Part shown: piece by piece, positions 8,237-17,400 of the stretch
How positions within the stretch are numbered: position 1 is the first letter of the stretch
Layout: every line of letters starts with the position of its first letter
NCBI RefSeq assembly: GCF_036699995.1
Contig: NZ_CP144906.1
Location: 4,165,001-4,229,000 of the forward strand
Source of the DNA: Clostridium beijerinckii
Lineage (GTDB): Bacteria > Bacillota > Clostridia > Clostridiales > Clostridiaceae
Length of the DNA stretch: 64,000 nt
Reading direction: 5' to 3'
Position numbers and translations under genes: made by a program
Notes under the pieces: model-generated
Databases searched by the model: none
Told to the model about the DNA's origin: nothing
The model's input: the letters and a program-made list of their open reading frames with translations, nothing else

Positions 8237-9631
8237 TTATGCCAAATTTCTTTTAACAACTTCTTTTGTTTCTGCTTTTGATTTAAGTCCTTTATGAATC
8301 AACCAAAGCATAATGAACCATACAGGTGTTACAAATAGAGCTACACGAGTTTCATTATTAAATGCTAATGTAATTATAACAAAAGCTAAAAATGCTAGGA
8401 TTATATAGTTCATAATTGGGTAAAGTGGCATTTTAAATTTGTTCTTAGCTGCAAGTTCAGGATTAGTTTTGCGATATTTCAAATGGCAAACAACAATAAT
8501 TGCCCAAATAAAGATAAAACAAAATGTTGATATACTTGTAATTAGAACAAATACTCCTTCTGGCATAATGTAATTCAAAATAACTGAAATCAAGATAACA
8601 ATTGCTGAAAACATTGTGGAATTAGCAGGTACTTGATTAGAAGTTAATTTATTCATCGACTCTGGCGCATTACCTTCTTTTGCAAGAGAATAAACCATAC
8701 GGCTTGTACTGAAGATGCCGCTGTTACATGCAGAAGCAGCTGATGTTAATACAACGAAATTTACAATACTTGCTGCTGCAGCAATTCCCACTGCTGAAAA
8801 CACTTGAACAAATGGACTTTTATCCGGATTAATTGAAGTCCATGGATATATGCTCATGATAATAAAAAGTGCTCCAACATAGAAAATAATAATTCTAATC
8901 GGAATATTATTAATAGCCTTTGGAATAACACGTTCTGGATCTTCTGTTTCACCAGCTGTAAGTCCTACTAATTCAATTCCAGTAAAAGCAAACACAACCA
9001 TTTGGAATGAAAGAATAAATCCAGTTGCACCCTTTGGAAACAATCCGCCATGACTCCAAAGATTTGTAAAGCTAGCTGCACCAGCATCTGTAGAAAATCC
9101 TTTAATAACCATAAATATACCTATTATAATTAGAGCTAAAATTGCAACAACTTTAATTAAAGCAAACCAGAACTCCATTTCGCCGAATAACTTTACTGCT
9201 GTAAGGTTCATAATCAATAAAACGATAAGAATTATAAGACTTGGAACCCATTGAGCTACATTCGGGAACCAGTATTGTATATAAAGACCTGCAGCAGTTA
9301 CATCCGCCATCGCAAGTGAAATCCAACAAAACCAGTAAGTCCATCCAGTAATAAATGCTGCTCTCTCTCCTAAATAATCATATACAAAATCTACAAATGA
9401 ATGATAGTTTAAATTAGAAAGTAATAATTCCCCAAGGGCACGCATAATAAAAAAACAAATTATTCCTGTTATCATATACGCAAACAATATAGATGGTCCT
9501 GCTAAGTGAATAGACCTTCCTGAACCAAGGAATAATCCAGTACCGATTGCTCCTCCAATTGCGAGTAATTGAACATGACGATTTTTTAGTCCTCTTGATA
9601 AGTTTTGATTTTCTGATTTTAATTGATCCAT
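8237..9631 (-). CDS. cycA: CycA-type glycine/D-alanine/D-serine permease
   Basis: This is an APC-superfamily permease of 464 residues with about 12 membrane helices. It has the AAT-family start RHVQLLAIGGAIGTGLF and segments typical of CycA (GWTYWFCWISLAMADVTAA; KLFGEMEFWFALIKVVAI). It should import small neutral amino acids with protons. The upstream tandem glycine riboswitch independently points to glycine as a physiological substrate. The start at 9631 follows GGAGGG. It forms a single-gene transcript. Confidence 0.9.
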   Translation of the reverse strand: MDQLKSENQNLSRGLKNRHVQLLAIGGAIGTGLFLGSGRSIHLAGPSILFAYMITGIICFFIMRALGELLLSNLNYHSFVDFVYDYLGERAAFITGWTYWFCWISLAMADVTAAGLYIQYWFPNVAQWVPSLIILIVLLIMNLTAVKLFGEMEFWFALIKVVAILALIIIGIFMVIKGFSTDAGAASFTNLWSHGGLFPKGATGFILSFQMVVFAFTGIELVGLTAGETEDPERVIPKAINNIPIRIIIFYVGALFIIMSIYPWTSINPDKSPFVQVFSAVGIAAAASIVNFVVLTSAASACNSGIFSTSRMVYSLAKEGNAPESMNKLTSNQVPANSTMFSAIVILISVILNYIMPEGVFVLITSISTFCFIFIWAIIVVCHLKYRKTNPELAAKNKFKMPLYPIMNYIILAFLAFVIITLAFNNETRVALFVTPVWFIMLWLIHKGLKSKAETKEVVKRNLA

Positions 9632-9772
9632 TTTATCCCTCCATCTTAGTTAAAAGGCATGTACTAAAAAGCCCTTTACTAATATAAATATTTTGTGATT
9701 TGAGATATAAATGGGAATAGATAAGATCTAAATGAAGTAATCTATAATATATTACTTTGATAAGATATGTTA

Positions 9773-9946
9773 TCTGTCCCCTGTCCTTTTACCTGAGAGT
9801 TTCGCCTTTACAGCTTTCTCCTTCGGTGCTCTTTTCGAGTCTCTCCAAGGTTTCATCCAATAGCGGTCATCTCTAATTAAATAGGTACCTGAAAGATTTA
9901 CTTCTTCGGTGAATGACTATAGTCATTACTCTCCCGCTATCTTCAT
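9773..9946 (-). promoter_or_regulatory. Tandem glycine riboswitch (gcvT motif) of cycA
   Basis: Read on the minus strand, two consecutive glycine aptamers are visible. The first starts GCGGGAGAGT and contains CACCGAAGAAGTAAATC and CTTTCAGGTA. The second has GGAGAGACTCG, CACCGAAGGAG, AAAGGCGAAACTCTCAGG and AAAAGGACAGGGG. These are the conserved blocks of the glycine riboswitch. The distance to the cycA start is about 140 bases. I could not identify a clear terminator in that space, so on or off control cannot be decided; for an importer an off switch is expected. Confidence 0.93.
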
Positions 9947-10064
9947 CTGAACTTTTAGATTTTACTGTTATATAGTAATACATTTTTAATAAAGTTGCAA
10001 CATTTTTTTCATTTTAATCAGAATTCTTAAGTATTTTTATCATAATTTTAAAACCATAACAAAA

Positions 10065-10086
10065 AGAACCCTATTTCTAGAGTTCC
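10065..10086 (-). terminator. Terminator after the MerR remnant gene
   Basis: On the minus strand a hairpin with arms of about nine bases (GGAACTCTA with TAGGGTTCT, one G-U pair, GAAA loop) runs straight into TTTTTG, 50 bases past the stop at 10135. Confidence 0.7.
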
Positions 10087-10134
10087 TAATTTTTGATATT
10101 TTATGTATCACTAAATATTTTTCCTTAACTCACA

Positions 10135-10398
10135 TTATTTATCTTCTTTTATATAGAAATGATTTGGATATCGCTCTTTTTTAAGTTCCTTTTCAGTCCC
10201 CAATTCACACGCCATGGTGAAATAATCAACCTTGTAATTAATATGTTCCATATATTTATTTAATTCATCTATCTTCTTTTGAACATTTTCCCTGTGCTTT
10301 AATATTAACTCCAACCTTTTATATAATGTACAATCACCTTGGCTATTTAAAACAACGAATTCTTTTATCTGCTCAATGGGCATAATAGAATATTTCAT
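10135..10398 (-). CDS. MerR-type regulator lacking its DNA-binding domain
   Basis: The 87-residue product matches the second half of MerR-family regulators: MPIEQIKEFVVLN, the GDCTLYKRLELILKHRENV segment, then a long dimerisation helix and an IDELNKYMEHINYKVDYF ending. The winged-helix part (about 60 residues) is absent. The start MKYSI is a typical MerR beginning, and it is joined in frame to the MPIEQIKEF block that normally follows the HTH. GGAGAG precedes the ATG. The gene therefore looks like the product of a clean in-frame deletion rather than random decay. It lies downstream of the aldo/keto reductase that such regulators often control. Confidence 0.7.
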   Translation of the reverse strand: MKYSIMPIEQIKEFVVLNSQGDCTLYKRLELILKHRENVQKKIDELNKYMEHINYKVDYFTMACELGTEKELKKERYPNHFYIKEDK

Positions 10399-10511
10399 AG
10401 TTTCTCTCCTTATACTAGAAATTTCTAAGATACATTATACGCCAAAATCACTATTTTTAGAATCGAAAGAAAAAGAAAATGTATACATAAAACTTATTTT
10501 TTACCCATATC

Positions 10512-11507
10512 CTAGTTAGCACTTATTTCATCAATCATCCTTAGCTCTTCATCTGTGAATTCAATCTTATGAACTATACCCACATTTTCAATAATTTGCG
10601 ATGGTTTTGATGCTCCTATAAGTACACTTGTTACTTCTGAATCTTTTAATACCCAGCTAAGTGCCATTTGAGCAAGAGTTTGCCCTCTATTCAAAGCAAT
10701 ATTATTTAATCTCCTAATTTGATCTAATTTCTTCTCTGTCAATATATCTTGTTTCAAGAACCTTCCATCTACTTTTATTCTGCTATCGTCTGGAATTCCA
10801 TTTAAATACTTATCTGTTAATGTTCCTTGTGCCAAGGGACTAAATGCTATAATTCCTTTTCCACTTTCCTTTGCTGCTCTTTTAAGTCCATTGTTTTCAA
10901 TAGTTCTATCAAATATAGAGTATCTATTTTGATTAATTATAAATGGACATTTTAACTCATTTAAAATTGCAGCTGCCTTTTTCATTGTCTCTCCATTATA
11001 ATTCGAAATTCCTGCATAAAGTGCTTTTCCACTTTTTACAGCTGTATCAAGAGCCATCATAGATTCTTCTAATGGAGTATCAGGATCCATTCGATGATGA
11101 TAGAATATATCTACATATTCCAATCCCATACGCTTTAAACTCTGATCCAAACTCGCTAATATATATTTACGACTTCCCCAGTCTCCATAAGGCCCTTCCC
11201 ACATCTTATAACCTGCTTTTGTACTAATTAATAATTCATCACGATATGTCGCTAAATCGTCTCTTAAAATACGTCCAAAATTTTCTTCTGCACTTCCCGG
11301 AACTGGCCCATAGTTGTTTGCTAAATCAAAATGAGTTATACCATTATTAAAAGCAGTAAAACATAATTCTTTCATGTTATTATAATCTGCATTGCTTCCA
11401 AAATTATGCCAAAGGCCAAAGGATATCATAGGAAGCTTTAAACCACTTTCCCCACATTTACTATACTTCATCTCATTATATCTATTTTTTGATGCTTGAT
11501 ATTTCAT
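10512..11507 (-). CDS. yghZ: Aldo/keto reductase of the YghZ (glyceraldehyde-3-phosphate reductase) type
   Basis: A 331-residue NADPH-dependent AKR barrel. The catalytic tetrad is visible: Asp and Tyr in DLANNYG, Lys in STKAGYKMW and His in DIFYHHRMDP. NYGPVPGSAEENFGRIL and GPYGDWGSRKYILASLDQSL are close to YghZ/Gpr, which reduces L-glyceraldehyde 3-phosphate and methylglyoxal-like aldehydes. C-terminal SVLIGASKPSQIIENV is the NADP-phosphate binding segment. Start chosen at the ATG after AAAGGAG. It is driven by a MerR-type promoter, so induction by an electrophile or aldehyde is likely. The exact substrate is inference. Confidence 0.88.
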   Translation of the reverse strand: MKYQASKNRYNEMKYSKCGESGLKLPMISFGLWHNFGSNADYNNMKELCFTAFNNGITHFDLANNYGPVPGSAEENFGRILRDDLATYRDELLISTKAGYKMWEGPYGDWGSRKYILASLDQSLKRMGLEYVDIFYHHRMDPDTPLEESMMALDTAVKSGKALYAGISNYNGETMKKAAAILNELKCPFIINQNRYSIFDRTIENNGLKRAAKESGKGIIAFSPLAQGTLTDKYLNGIPDDSRIKVDGRFLKQDILTEKKLDQIRRLNNIALNRGQTLAQMALSWVLKDSEVTSVLIGASKPSQIIENVGIVHKIEFTDEELRMIDEISAN

Positions 11508-11536
11508 TCTCTCAACTCCTTTGTTTTTATAACTTT

Positions 11537-11567
11537 ACTTTAACACTTAAAGTTAACTTTAAGTCAA
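11537..11567 (-). promoter_or_regulatory. MerR-type promoter with a 19-base spacer and a perfect operator
   Basis: On the minus strand, TTGACT (-35, 11567-11562) and TAAAGT (-10, 11542-11537) are separated by 19 bases instead of 17. The spacer contains most of a 20-base perfect palindrome, ACTTAAAGTT with its complement (11545-11564). Long spacers with a centred dyad are the hallmark of promoters activated by MerR proteins. It drives the aldo/keto reductase. Confidence 0.8.
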
Positions 11568-11849
11568 TATTACATTTTTATATTATTTCTAAAATGAAAA
11601 GTTAATTTCTTGTTTGAAAGGGTAAATTCATCTTAGCCGAAGTTAGTCTTGCACTATTTGGGGATAATGGGACTTAAGTCTTGCATTTTCAACAATTATT
11701 AAAGATCAAGAATTTACTTATTCACTTAATGATTTTTAGATTGTTTAAAATATATTATGCAAAAATAAACTACCTAAATCAGAACTATCATAAACATTTA
11801 GTATTTTATATTGCATAATATATATTTTCATTTAAATTGAATTGTATAC
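11568..11849. other. Intergenic between aldo/keto reductase and transglutaminase-like genes
   Basis: No ORF. Contains the inverted repeat AAAATATATTATGCAA (11747-11762) with its near complement at 11811-11828 and a loop of about 48 bases. This may act as terminator for the transglutaminase-like gene. Nothing else was recognised. Confidence 0.4.
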
Positions 11850-12800
11850 CTAATTAGCATTTGGATAAACTGAAGTATCCCATGAATGATCTGCACTTAT
11901 TTCTTGGTCTGTTAAGTTATAATAGTCGTATTGTATAACATCACCGTAATTAGATACAGGATCATCCCACGTACAGTCCACATGACGCCATTTGTTATTT
12001 ATATAAACCAAGTTCCATGCATGGGCCTGTCCATCAGCAGTACCCTCTACAACCATTGATTTAATTCCTGCAACAGTAAACATTTTTTGAGCTAAAAGAG
12101 AATATCCCTCGCAGACTCCAGTATGTTTAATTAGAGTATTATAGGGATCATATATAGTTAAAGATTGATCATATTTTGTATTATTTATTATCCAATCATG
12201 TATCGCACGTTCTTTGTCTGGCTGACTCATGCTATCTGGAGCAATCTGTGCAACTATAGATCTCACTTTCGAATCCAAATCTGCTTCCATTCCTGCTGTC
12301 ATTTTATAATTGCATTTAACCTGTATTCCAATATTACCTGATCCATCACTTGTCATGGTTACATCGTAATCAGATACATTAAACATTTCATAAGAGTTAG
12401 TGATTTTCAACTTACTTATTTCATCTTTAATAATATTTTCTAGGTTGTTAATATCCACACCACTACTTGGACACTCTATATAAAATGATGGATTTTGAAT
12501 ACTGACATTCTTTAATATTTCTTGTCCTATTAATGTATTTACTGAGTCAATCCACACTCCTCTAGAATTCAAGTAATATCCATCAATAGTAGTATTCTGT
12601 GCCATATATCCATTTTGGTAGAAATAATACCAAAAGCCATCTATCTTTCTCCATCCAATGGCATATGAATTACCTTCTGTATACCACCAGCCCTTATAAT
12701 TAGATTTCCATTCTGCTGAAACTCCTATTGGGGTTAGCGCTGTAATCGACGCTGCAACCAATGTACAAATAATGATATTTCTTAATCTTAGACTTTTCAT
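11850..12800 (-). CDS. Secreted transglutaminase-like protein with wall-binding repeats
   Basis: A signal peptide (about residues 1-29, ending GVSA) is followed by two or three choline-binding-type aromatic repeats (GWWYTEGNSYAIGWRKI; DGFWYYFYQNGYMA; TIDGYYLNSRGVW). The C-terminal half has the transglutaminase-like triad: Cys in HTGVCEGYSLLAQ, His in GQAHAWNLVYI and Asp in WRHVDCTWDDP. It is exported and probably held on the wall by the repeats. In this superfamily the fold serves cross-linking or peptidase functions, and which applies here is not known. It shares its signal peptide and repeat style with the CAP protein at 26791-27819. Confidence 0.85.
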   Translation of the reverse strand: MKSLRLRNIIICTLVAASITALTPIGVSAEWKSNYKGWWYTEGNSYAIGWRKIDGFWYYFYQNGYMAQNTTIDGYYLNSRGVWIDSVNTLIGQEILKNVSIQNPSFYIECPSSGVDINNLENIIKDEISKLKITNSYEMFNVSDYDVTMTSDGSGNIGIQVKCNYKMTAGMEADLDSKVRSIVAQIAPDSMSQPDKERAIHDWIINNTKYDQSLTIYDPYNTLIKHTGVCEGYSLLAQKMFTVAGIKSMVVEGTADGQAHAWNLVYINNKWRHVDCTWDDPVSNYGDVIQYDYYNLTDQEISADHSWDTSVYPNAN

Positions 12801-12976
12801 TTTATTCCTCCCTTCAATACTTATAACATAATTGTATATTACTTCATCTTTTTTTCAAATATGTTACAAAACAGTTTTACACAAAAAATCTAGTCATTGT
12901 ATTTATATTTTACTATACAGGTTTAAATGTTTATTTTTCAATATTATAAAATTGCAATTAAATAATGTTAATTAGA

Positions 12977-13019
12977 AAATAGAGCCAGTATTCTAACATC
13001 TATGATACTAGCTCTATTT
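12977..13019 (-). terminator. Terminator after the 117-aa hypothetical gene
   Basis: AAATAGAGCCAGTAT pairs with ATACTAGCTCTATTT (one mismatch) around a 13-base loop; on the minus strand TTTTC follows. It lies about 145 bases past the stop at 13163. Confidence 0.6.
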
Positions 13020-13162
13020 TTATGTTTATTTATTTTTAGATATATCCCGAATATTTTAATAAAATACGCATAGTTAAAAATTATGCATTTCAAATTCCCA
13101 ATATATAATTTCTATAACATTCATATGCACATTAAGAATATGTACATAGTTATATGATTATT

Positions 13163-13516
13163 TTAGTACCCCAAAATTAATCTTTGCCTGCACTCTGATC
13201 TTTGATATGATGACATCTTTAATATATTTTCTTCCATCCATTTTCGCTGTTCATAAGAAAATCTTTTTCCAAAGAATAACATAAATTGATTGTCATAATT
13301 ATCTCCTACTAATCCATAGGTAGATTGAGTAAATTTAATAAACCCAAGAGTCTCTAGCAATGCTGTATCATGAAGATAAATTGATTTCTCCTGATCAAAC
13401 ATTTCTAATCCCAATTCTTTTTCTAACCTGGATGCTAAAAGATTATGTTTAGATTCACCACATTCATAAAATTTTCCATCTCTTGATAACCAACCACATA
13501 TGCCTGTTTCACTCAT
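13163..13516 (-). CDS. Hypothetical protein, 117 aa
   Basis: Not recognised. The sequence is soluble and has four Cys (ICGW, YECGESKH, one in SECRQ near the end), a WLSRDGKFYECGE start and a C-terminal helical WMEENILKMSSYQ. It has no membrane span or signal peptide. No convincing ribosome site precedes the ATG at 13516, so the start may be elsewhere. A terminator follows. It stands alone, between the transglutaminase-like gene and the peptide transporter operon. Confidence 0.5.
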   Translation of the reverse strand: MSETGICGWLSRDGKFYECGESKHNLLASRLEKELGLEMFDQEKSIYLHDTALLETLGFIKFTQSTYGLVGDNYDNQFMLFFGKRFSYEQRKWMEENILKMSSYQRSECRQRLILGY

Positions 13517-13797
13517 TCACTTAATAGGATAGATACTTATTATCTAGATTGTACCTTCCTATTTTACACCTCACTCTCTTGCATAATAATATGAATATAT
13601 TATTGCTAATTTTTATGTTTAAGCAGCGTTTTCATTCTGTAAACCAAGAAAATTCAGCATATTAGTATAAAAAAACTTTTACTTTAAATTTAATATATTT
13701 CATAAATTCTATATTTCCACAAAAATGTTCAAATTCCTCTATTTTAAATGGTGTAATGATACATGAAATTAATGGATTGATATATCAAGTTTACCAA

Positions 13798-14784
13798 TCA
13801 ATCATATAAGTGACATGCAATAAAATGCTCACCTTCAATTTCTTTAAAAACAGGAATTTCATTTTTGCATCGCTCATATGCATATACGCAGCGATTGCAA
13901 AATTTACACCCATTTTCTCTATCTTTCAATGTTATCTCTGATTCTTTTATACTAAGCCTCTGCTTTCGCAATTTTGGATGACTAACCGGCATAGATTCAA
14001 GTAACATTTTTGTATATGGATGCATCGGATTATCAAATAAATCTTTTTTTTCAGCTAACTCAACAATGTTCCCTAAATACATAACTGCAATTCTATCACA
14101 GAAATATTTTACAACGCCTAAGTCATGAGATATAAACAAAAAAGTTAGTAGATATCGTGTTTTTAATTCATTCAGTAAATTTATAATCTGTGCTTGAATA
14201 GAAACATCTAATGCAGCTACTGGTTCGTCTGCAACCACAAATTTAGGCTGAACAGCCAAAGCCCTAGCAATTCCTATTCGTTGACGTTGACCACCACTAA
14301 ATTCATGAGGATATCGATTTATAGCTTCTTTATCCATACCACAAATCCTTAAGTATTCTTCTGCTATATTAAATGCATCTTTCCCATGTATCAATCTATG
14401 TTTCTTAATTCCTTCTGCTATAATTTGTCCAACTTTCATTCTTTTATCTAAACTAGCAAATGGATCTTGAAAAATAATCTGCATATCTTTTCTTAATCTG
14501 CACATTTCTTTGTTACTAATTGATTTCTTATTTTCAACATCAAATAAAGTCTTATCTTCAAATATTACTTTTCCACCATCAGCATCTATTAATTTCAATA
14601 TAGTTCTGGCTGTTGTAGACTTTCCACATCCTGATTCTCCTACCAACGCAAAACATTCTCCCTTTTTTATTGAGAATGAAATATCATTTACCGCATCTAA
14701 AACAATCTTTTCTCTTCCCAAAAAGCTTTTTTCAATTACATATTTCTTTCTAATCCGATCTACCTCTAAAATGGTGTCAATCAA
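13798..14784 (-). CDS. oppF: Oligopeptide ABC transporter ATP-binding protein, OppF type
   Basis: ABC ATPase with Walker A GESGCGKST, Q loop, signature FSGGQRQRIGIARAL, Walker B VVADEPVAALD and switch His in FISHDLGVV. The C-terminal extension has the Cys set of dipeptide/oligopeptide ATPases (CKFCNRCVYAYERC), known in some relatives to bind an iron-sulfur cluster. A TTG at 14784, nine bases after GGAGG, is preferred over the ATG at 14802 and overlaps the end of oppD by 8 bases. It is the last gene of the opp operon. It powers import with OppD, B and C. Confidence 0.9.
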   Translation of the reverse strand: MIDTILEVDRIRKKYVIEKSFLGREKIVLDAVNDISFSIKKGECFALVGESGCGKSTTARTILKLIDADGGKVIFEDKTLFDVENKKSISNKEMCRLRKDMQIIFQDPFASLDKRMKVGQIIAEGIKKHRLIHGKDAFNIAEEYLRICGMDKEAINRYPHEFSGGQRQRIGIARALAVQPKFVVADEPVAALDVSIQAQIINLLNELKTRYLLTFLFISHDLGVVKYFCDRIAVMYLGNIVELAEKKDLFDNPMHPYTKMLLESMPVSHPKLRKQRLSIKESEITLKDRENGCKFCNRCVYAYERCKNEIPVFKEIEGEHFIACHLYD

Positions 14785-15766
14785 AATCCTTTCCCTCCTC
14801 ATATAACCAACATGCTACTTTATGATTATCTCTAATATTAAATAATGGTGGAATTTCGCTTTCGCATTTTACACAAAACTTTTTAGAACATCTATTACTA
14901 AATCGGCACCCTGAGGGCATATCTGATAAAGATGGTACTATTCCTTCAATACTTTTTAGAGGTTTTCCACTTTCACACCTATGCGGTTGTGACTCCAATA
15001 ATCCAAGAGTATAAGGATGTCTAGCATTATCGAATAACTCATATACATTACATTGCTCAACCACCTTTCCTCCGTACAATACCATAACTTCATCACAGAC
15101 TTCAGCAACTACCGATAAATCATGGGTAATAAACAAAATAGATATTTTAACTTTATTATTTAATTCTTTTAATAGAAATAGAATTTGAGCCTGAATAGTT
15201 ACATCTAGCGCTGTTGTAGGTTCATCTGCGATTAATATTTCTGGTTCACAGCTTAGAGCCATTGCAATCATTACTCTCTGACGCATCCCTCCACTCAAGT
15301 TGTGTGGATAAGAATTATAAACTTTTTCTGGATTTGGAATATGGACTGCTCTAAGAATCTCAATTACCTTCTCCTTAAGTGCTCTCCCATACAAACTTTT
15401 ATGTATCTTTAGCGGCTCTGCTATTTGCCTTCCTATTTTAAATACTGGATTTAACGAAGTCATTGGTTCTTGAAATATCATAGATATTTCATTTCCACGA
15501 AAATATTCAAATTGTTTTTCTGTAAACTTACTTAAATCATTTCCATTAAATAATATTTCTCCATTTTCAATCTTACTTATCTTATCTGGTAGCAGTCCCA
15601 TGATAGATAAAGCTAAAGTACTCTTACCACAACCAGATTCCCCAATAATTCCTAATATTCTGCCCTTCTCAAAAGCAAAGCTTACATCATCTACAGCTAT
15701 TACTTTATCTTTTCCTTCCCCAAAACTAACAGATAGATTATTAATACGGAGAATTTGTTTATCCAT
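14777..15766 (-). CDS. oppD: Oligopeptide ABC transporter ATP-binding protein, OppD type
   Basis: ABC ATPase with Walker A GESGCGKST, signature LSGGMRQRVMIAMAL, Walker B LIADEPTTALD and the switch His in FITHDLSVV. It also has the C-terminal oligopeptide-transporter extension with four Cys (CRFSNRCSKKFCVKC). GGAGGGGTG precedes the ATG. It should pair with OppF as the ATPase dimer. It lies immediately downstream of an IS insertion that separates it from oppC, so its expression may now depend on read-through or on a new promoter. Confidence 0.9.
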   Translation of the reverse strand: MDKQILRINNLSVSFGEGKDKVIAVDDVSFAFEKGRILGIIGESGCGKSTLALSIMGLLPDKISKIENGEILFNGNDLSKFTEKQFEYFRGNEISMIFQEPMTSLNPVFKIGRQIAEPLKIHKSLYGRALKEKVIEILRAVHIPNPEKVYNSYPHNLSGGMRQRVMIAMALSCEPEILIADEPTTALDVTIQAQILFLLKELNNKVKISILFITHDLSVVAEVCDEVMVLYGGKVVEQCNVYELFDNARHPYTLGLLESQPHRCESGKPLKSIEGIVPSLSDMPSGCRFSNRCSKKFCVKCESEIPPLFNIRDNHKVACWLYEEGKDFD

Positions 15767-15790
15767 ATTTGCACCCCTCCTATATATTCA

Positions 15791-17399
15791 GGTACTGTCA
15801 AAGTTTTTTATCTAACTAAGGCAGCAACCCTTTAATTTTTCTTATTTTTTATATAAATAACTTGCCACCCCCAAAAAGTTAAGATATTTTATACTTGCAA
15901 AACAAAAACACTGAACTAAAAAAGGAGGCAAGCTATTACCATGATTAATAAGTTTCTTCTTGAAACTGTAATTTATCTTATTGAAATTATAAAGTATCTC
16001 ATGACTTTGCTGGTTGGCAAAAACTTGCTTAAAAGCATTTCGGACGAACCTGTTAAGAAAGAATACCGAAAGCTTCAAGTAGATGATCAACCAATCTTTG
16101 ATGTTCCCGAAAAACTTAACTATAAGCTTCTAATAGCTGAATATGAGTTTAAGCACGGCAAAGAATTTGCTCCTGTGAAACCTCGCAAAAACAAAGCGTT
16201 AGCTCCTAAGGATGTTATCTGTCCTAAGTGTGGTGCTCCACATACCTATCTTTACGATAATAACGGAGGCCGAGGACAATATCTTTGCAAAGTCTGTGAT
16301 ACCACATTCAATCCTAAAAATTACTATCAGAAATCCATAGTGTTAAGATGTCCTCACTGCAGTAAAACACTTGAAAGAATCAAGGCGCGTAAGGATTTCT
16401 ACGTTTATAAGTGTAAGAATGATAATTGCTCTTTTTACCAAAATAATCTTAAATCAATGACAAAATCTGAAAAACAAGATTTTAAGAAGAATCCTGGTAA
16501 GTTCAAAGTTAGATACATATTTAGAGATTTCACTTTTGACTTTAAGCCACTTTCTAAAGAAAGTCCGGTAAAATCAAAGGTTTCTCTTCCAAACATTATG
16601 ATTTCTTCTTACACCTTAGGACTCATTCTAACTTACTACGTTAACTACGGTTTATCTTCCAGAAAGACAGCTGCATTGCTTAAAGATATTCATGATATTA
16701 AAATATCTCATCAAGCAATTTTAAACTATGTTAATGCCGTTTCAATTGTAGTTAAGCCATTTATAGATAACTACGATTATAAACTTTCTGACTCTTTCTG
16801 CGGCGATGAAACCTACATAAAAGTTAACGGTAAGTGGAACTATATTTTCTTCTTTTTTGATGCTGTTAAAAAGATTATTCTATCTTACAGAGTATCACCA
16901 CATAGAGATACCGAAACGGCTGTAAAAGCCATCGATGATGTTCTAAGTAAGTTAAAAGAAATACCTGAAGATCTTAATCTTATAACTGATGGTAACCCTA
17001 TATATCTTCTTGCACAGCACTTCTTTGCAAGCCATAGTATAAAATTCGATGTTACTCAAGTTATAGGCTTAACCAATAAAGATGAAGTTTCAAAAGAATA
17101 TAGGCCATTGAAGCAAATTATTGAACGTCTTAACCGAACCTTTAAAGGCAATTATAGAGCTACTACTGGCTTCGGAAGTCCTAACGGGTCGGTTGCATTT
17201 GTAACTATGTTTGTGGCATACTTTAACTTTCTAAGACCACATTCTGCCCTTGAAGGCAAAACTCCTGTAATCCTTGAAGAGTTAGAGTCAATGTCCAACA
17301 TGCCTACTAGATGGTGCAAATTTATTGAACTATCTCAAGACTTTGTTCTAAATAACTGTACAATAACTGCCTAATGATCTAAAGCAGTTGGTGAAACGC
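15791..17399 (+). mobile_element. IS6-like insertion sequence inside the opp operon; right end unclear
   Basis: The left end at 15791 reads GGTACTGTCAAAGTTTT, close to IS6-family terminal repeats (for example IS257 GGTTCTGTTGCAAAGTTTT). The single transposase gene follows on the plus strand, opposite to the opp genes. The expected complementary right end was not found before oppC. Instead a palindromic element begins at 17401. No target-site duplication could be recognised. The right boundary given is the last position before that element. Confidence 0.65.
15941..17374 (+). CDS. DDE transposase, IS6/IS240-like, with N-terminal zinc ribbons
   Basis: 477 residues. The middle contains two Cys-pair zinc-ribbon motifs (CPKCGAPHTYLY...CKVC at about 87-110; CPHCSKTLERI...CKNDNC at about 132-160). 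A helix-turn-helix region follows (YGLSSRKTAALLKDIHDIKISHQAI). The DDE catalytic fold shows Asp in SFCGDETYIKVNGKW, Asp in NLITDGNPIYL and Glu in IIERLNRTFKGNYR. GGAGG lies 12 bases before the ATG. All catalytic residues are present and the frame is intact, so the protein could be active. Its codon use is slightly richer in GC than the flanking opp genes. Confidence 0.88.
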   Translation: MINKFLLETVIYLIEIIKYLMTLLVGKNLLKSISDEPVKKEYRKLQVDDQPIFDVPEKLNYKLLIAEYEFKHGKEFAPVKPRKNKALAPKDVICPKCGAPHTYLYDNNGGRGQYLCKVCDTTFNPKNYYQKSIVLRCPHCSKTLERIKARKDFYVYKCKNDNCSFYQNNLKSMTKSEKQDFKKNPGKFKVRYIFRDFTFDFKPLSKESPVKSKVSLPNIMISSYTLGLILTYYVNYGLSSRKTAALLKDIHDIKISHQAILNYVNAVSIVVKPFIDNYDYKLSDSFCGDETYIKVNGKWNYIFFFFDAVKKIILSYRVSPHRDTETAVKAIDDVLSKLKEIPEDLNLITDGNPIYLLAQHFFASHSIKFDVTQVIGLTNKDEVSKEYRPLKQIIERLNRTFKGNYRATTGFGSPNGSVAFVTMFVAYFNFLRPHSALEGKTPVILEELESMSNMPTRWCKFIELSQDFVLNNCTITA

Positions 17400-17400
17400 A

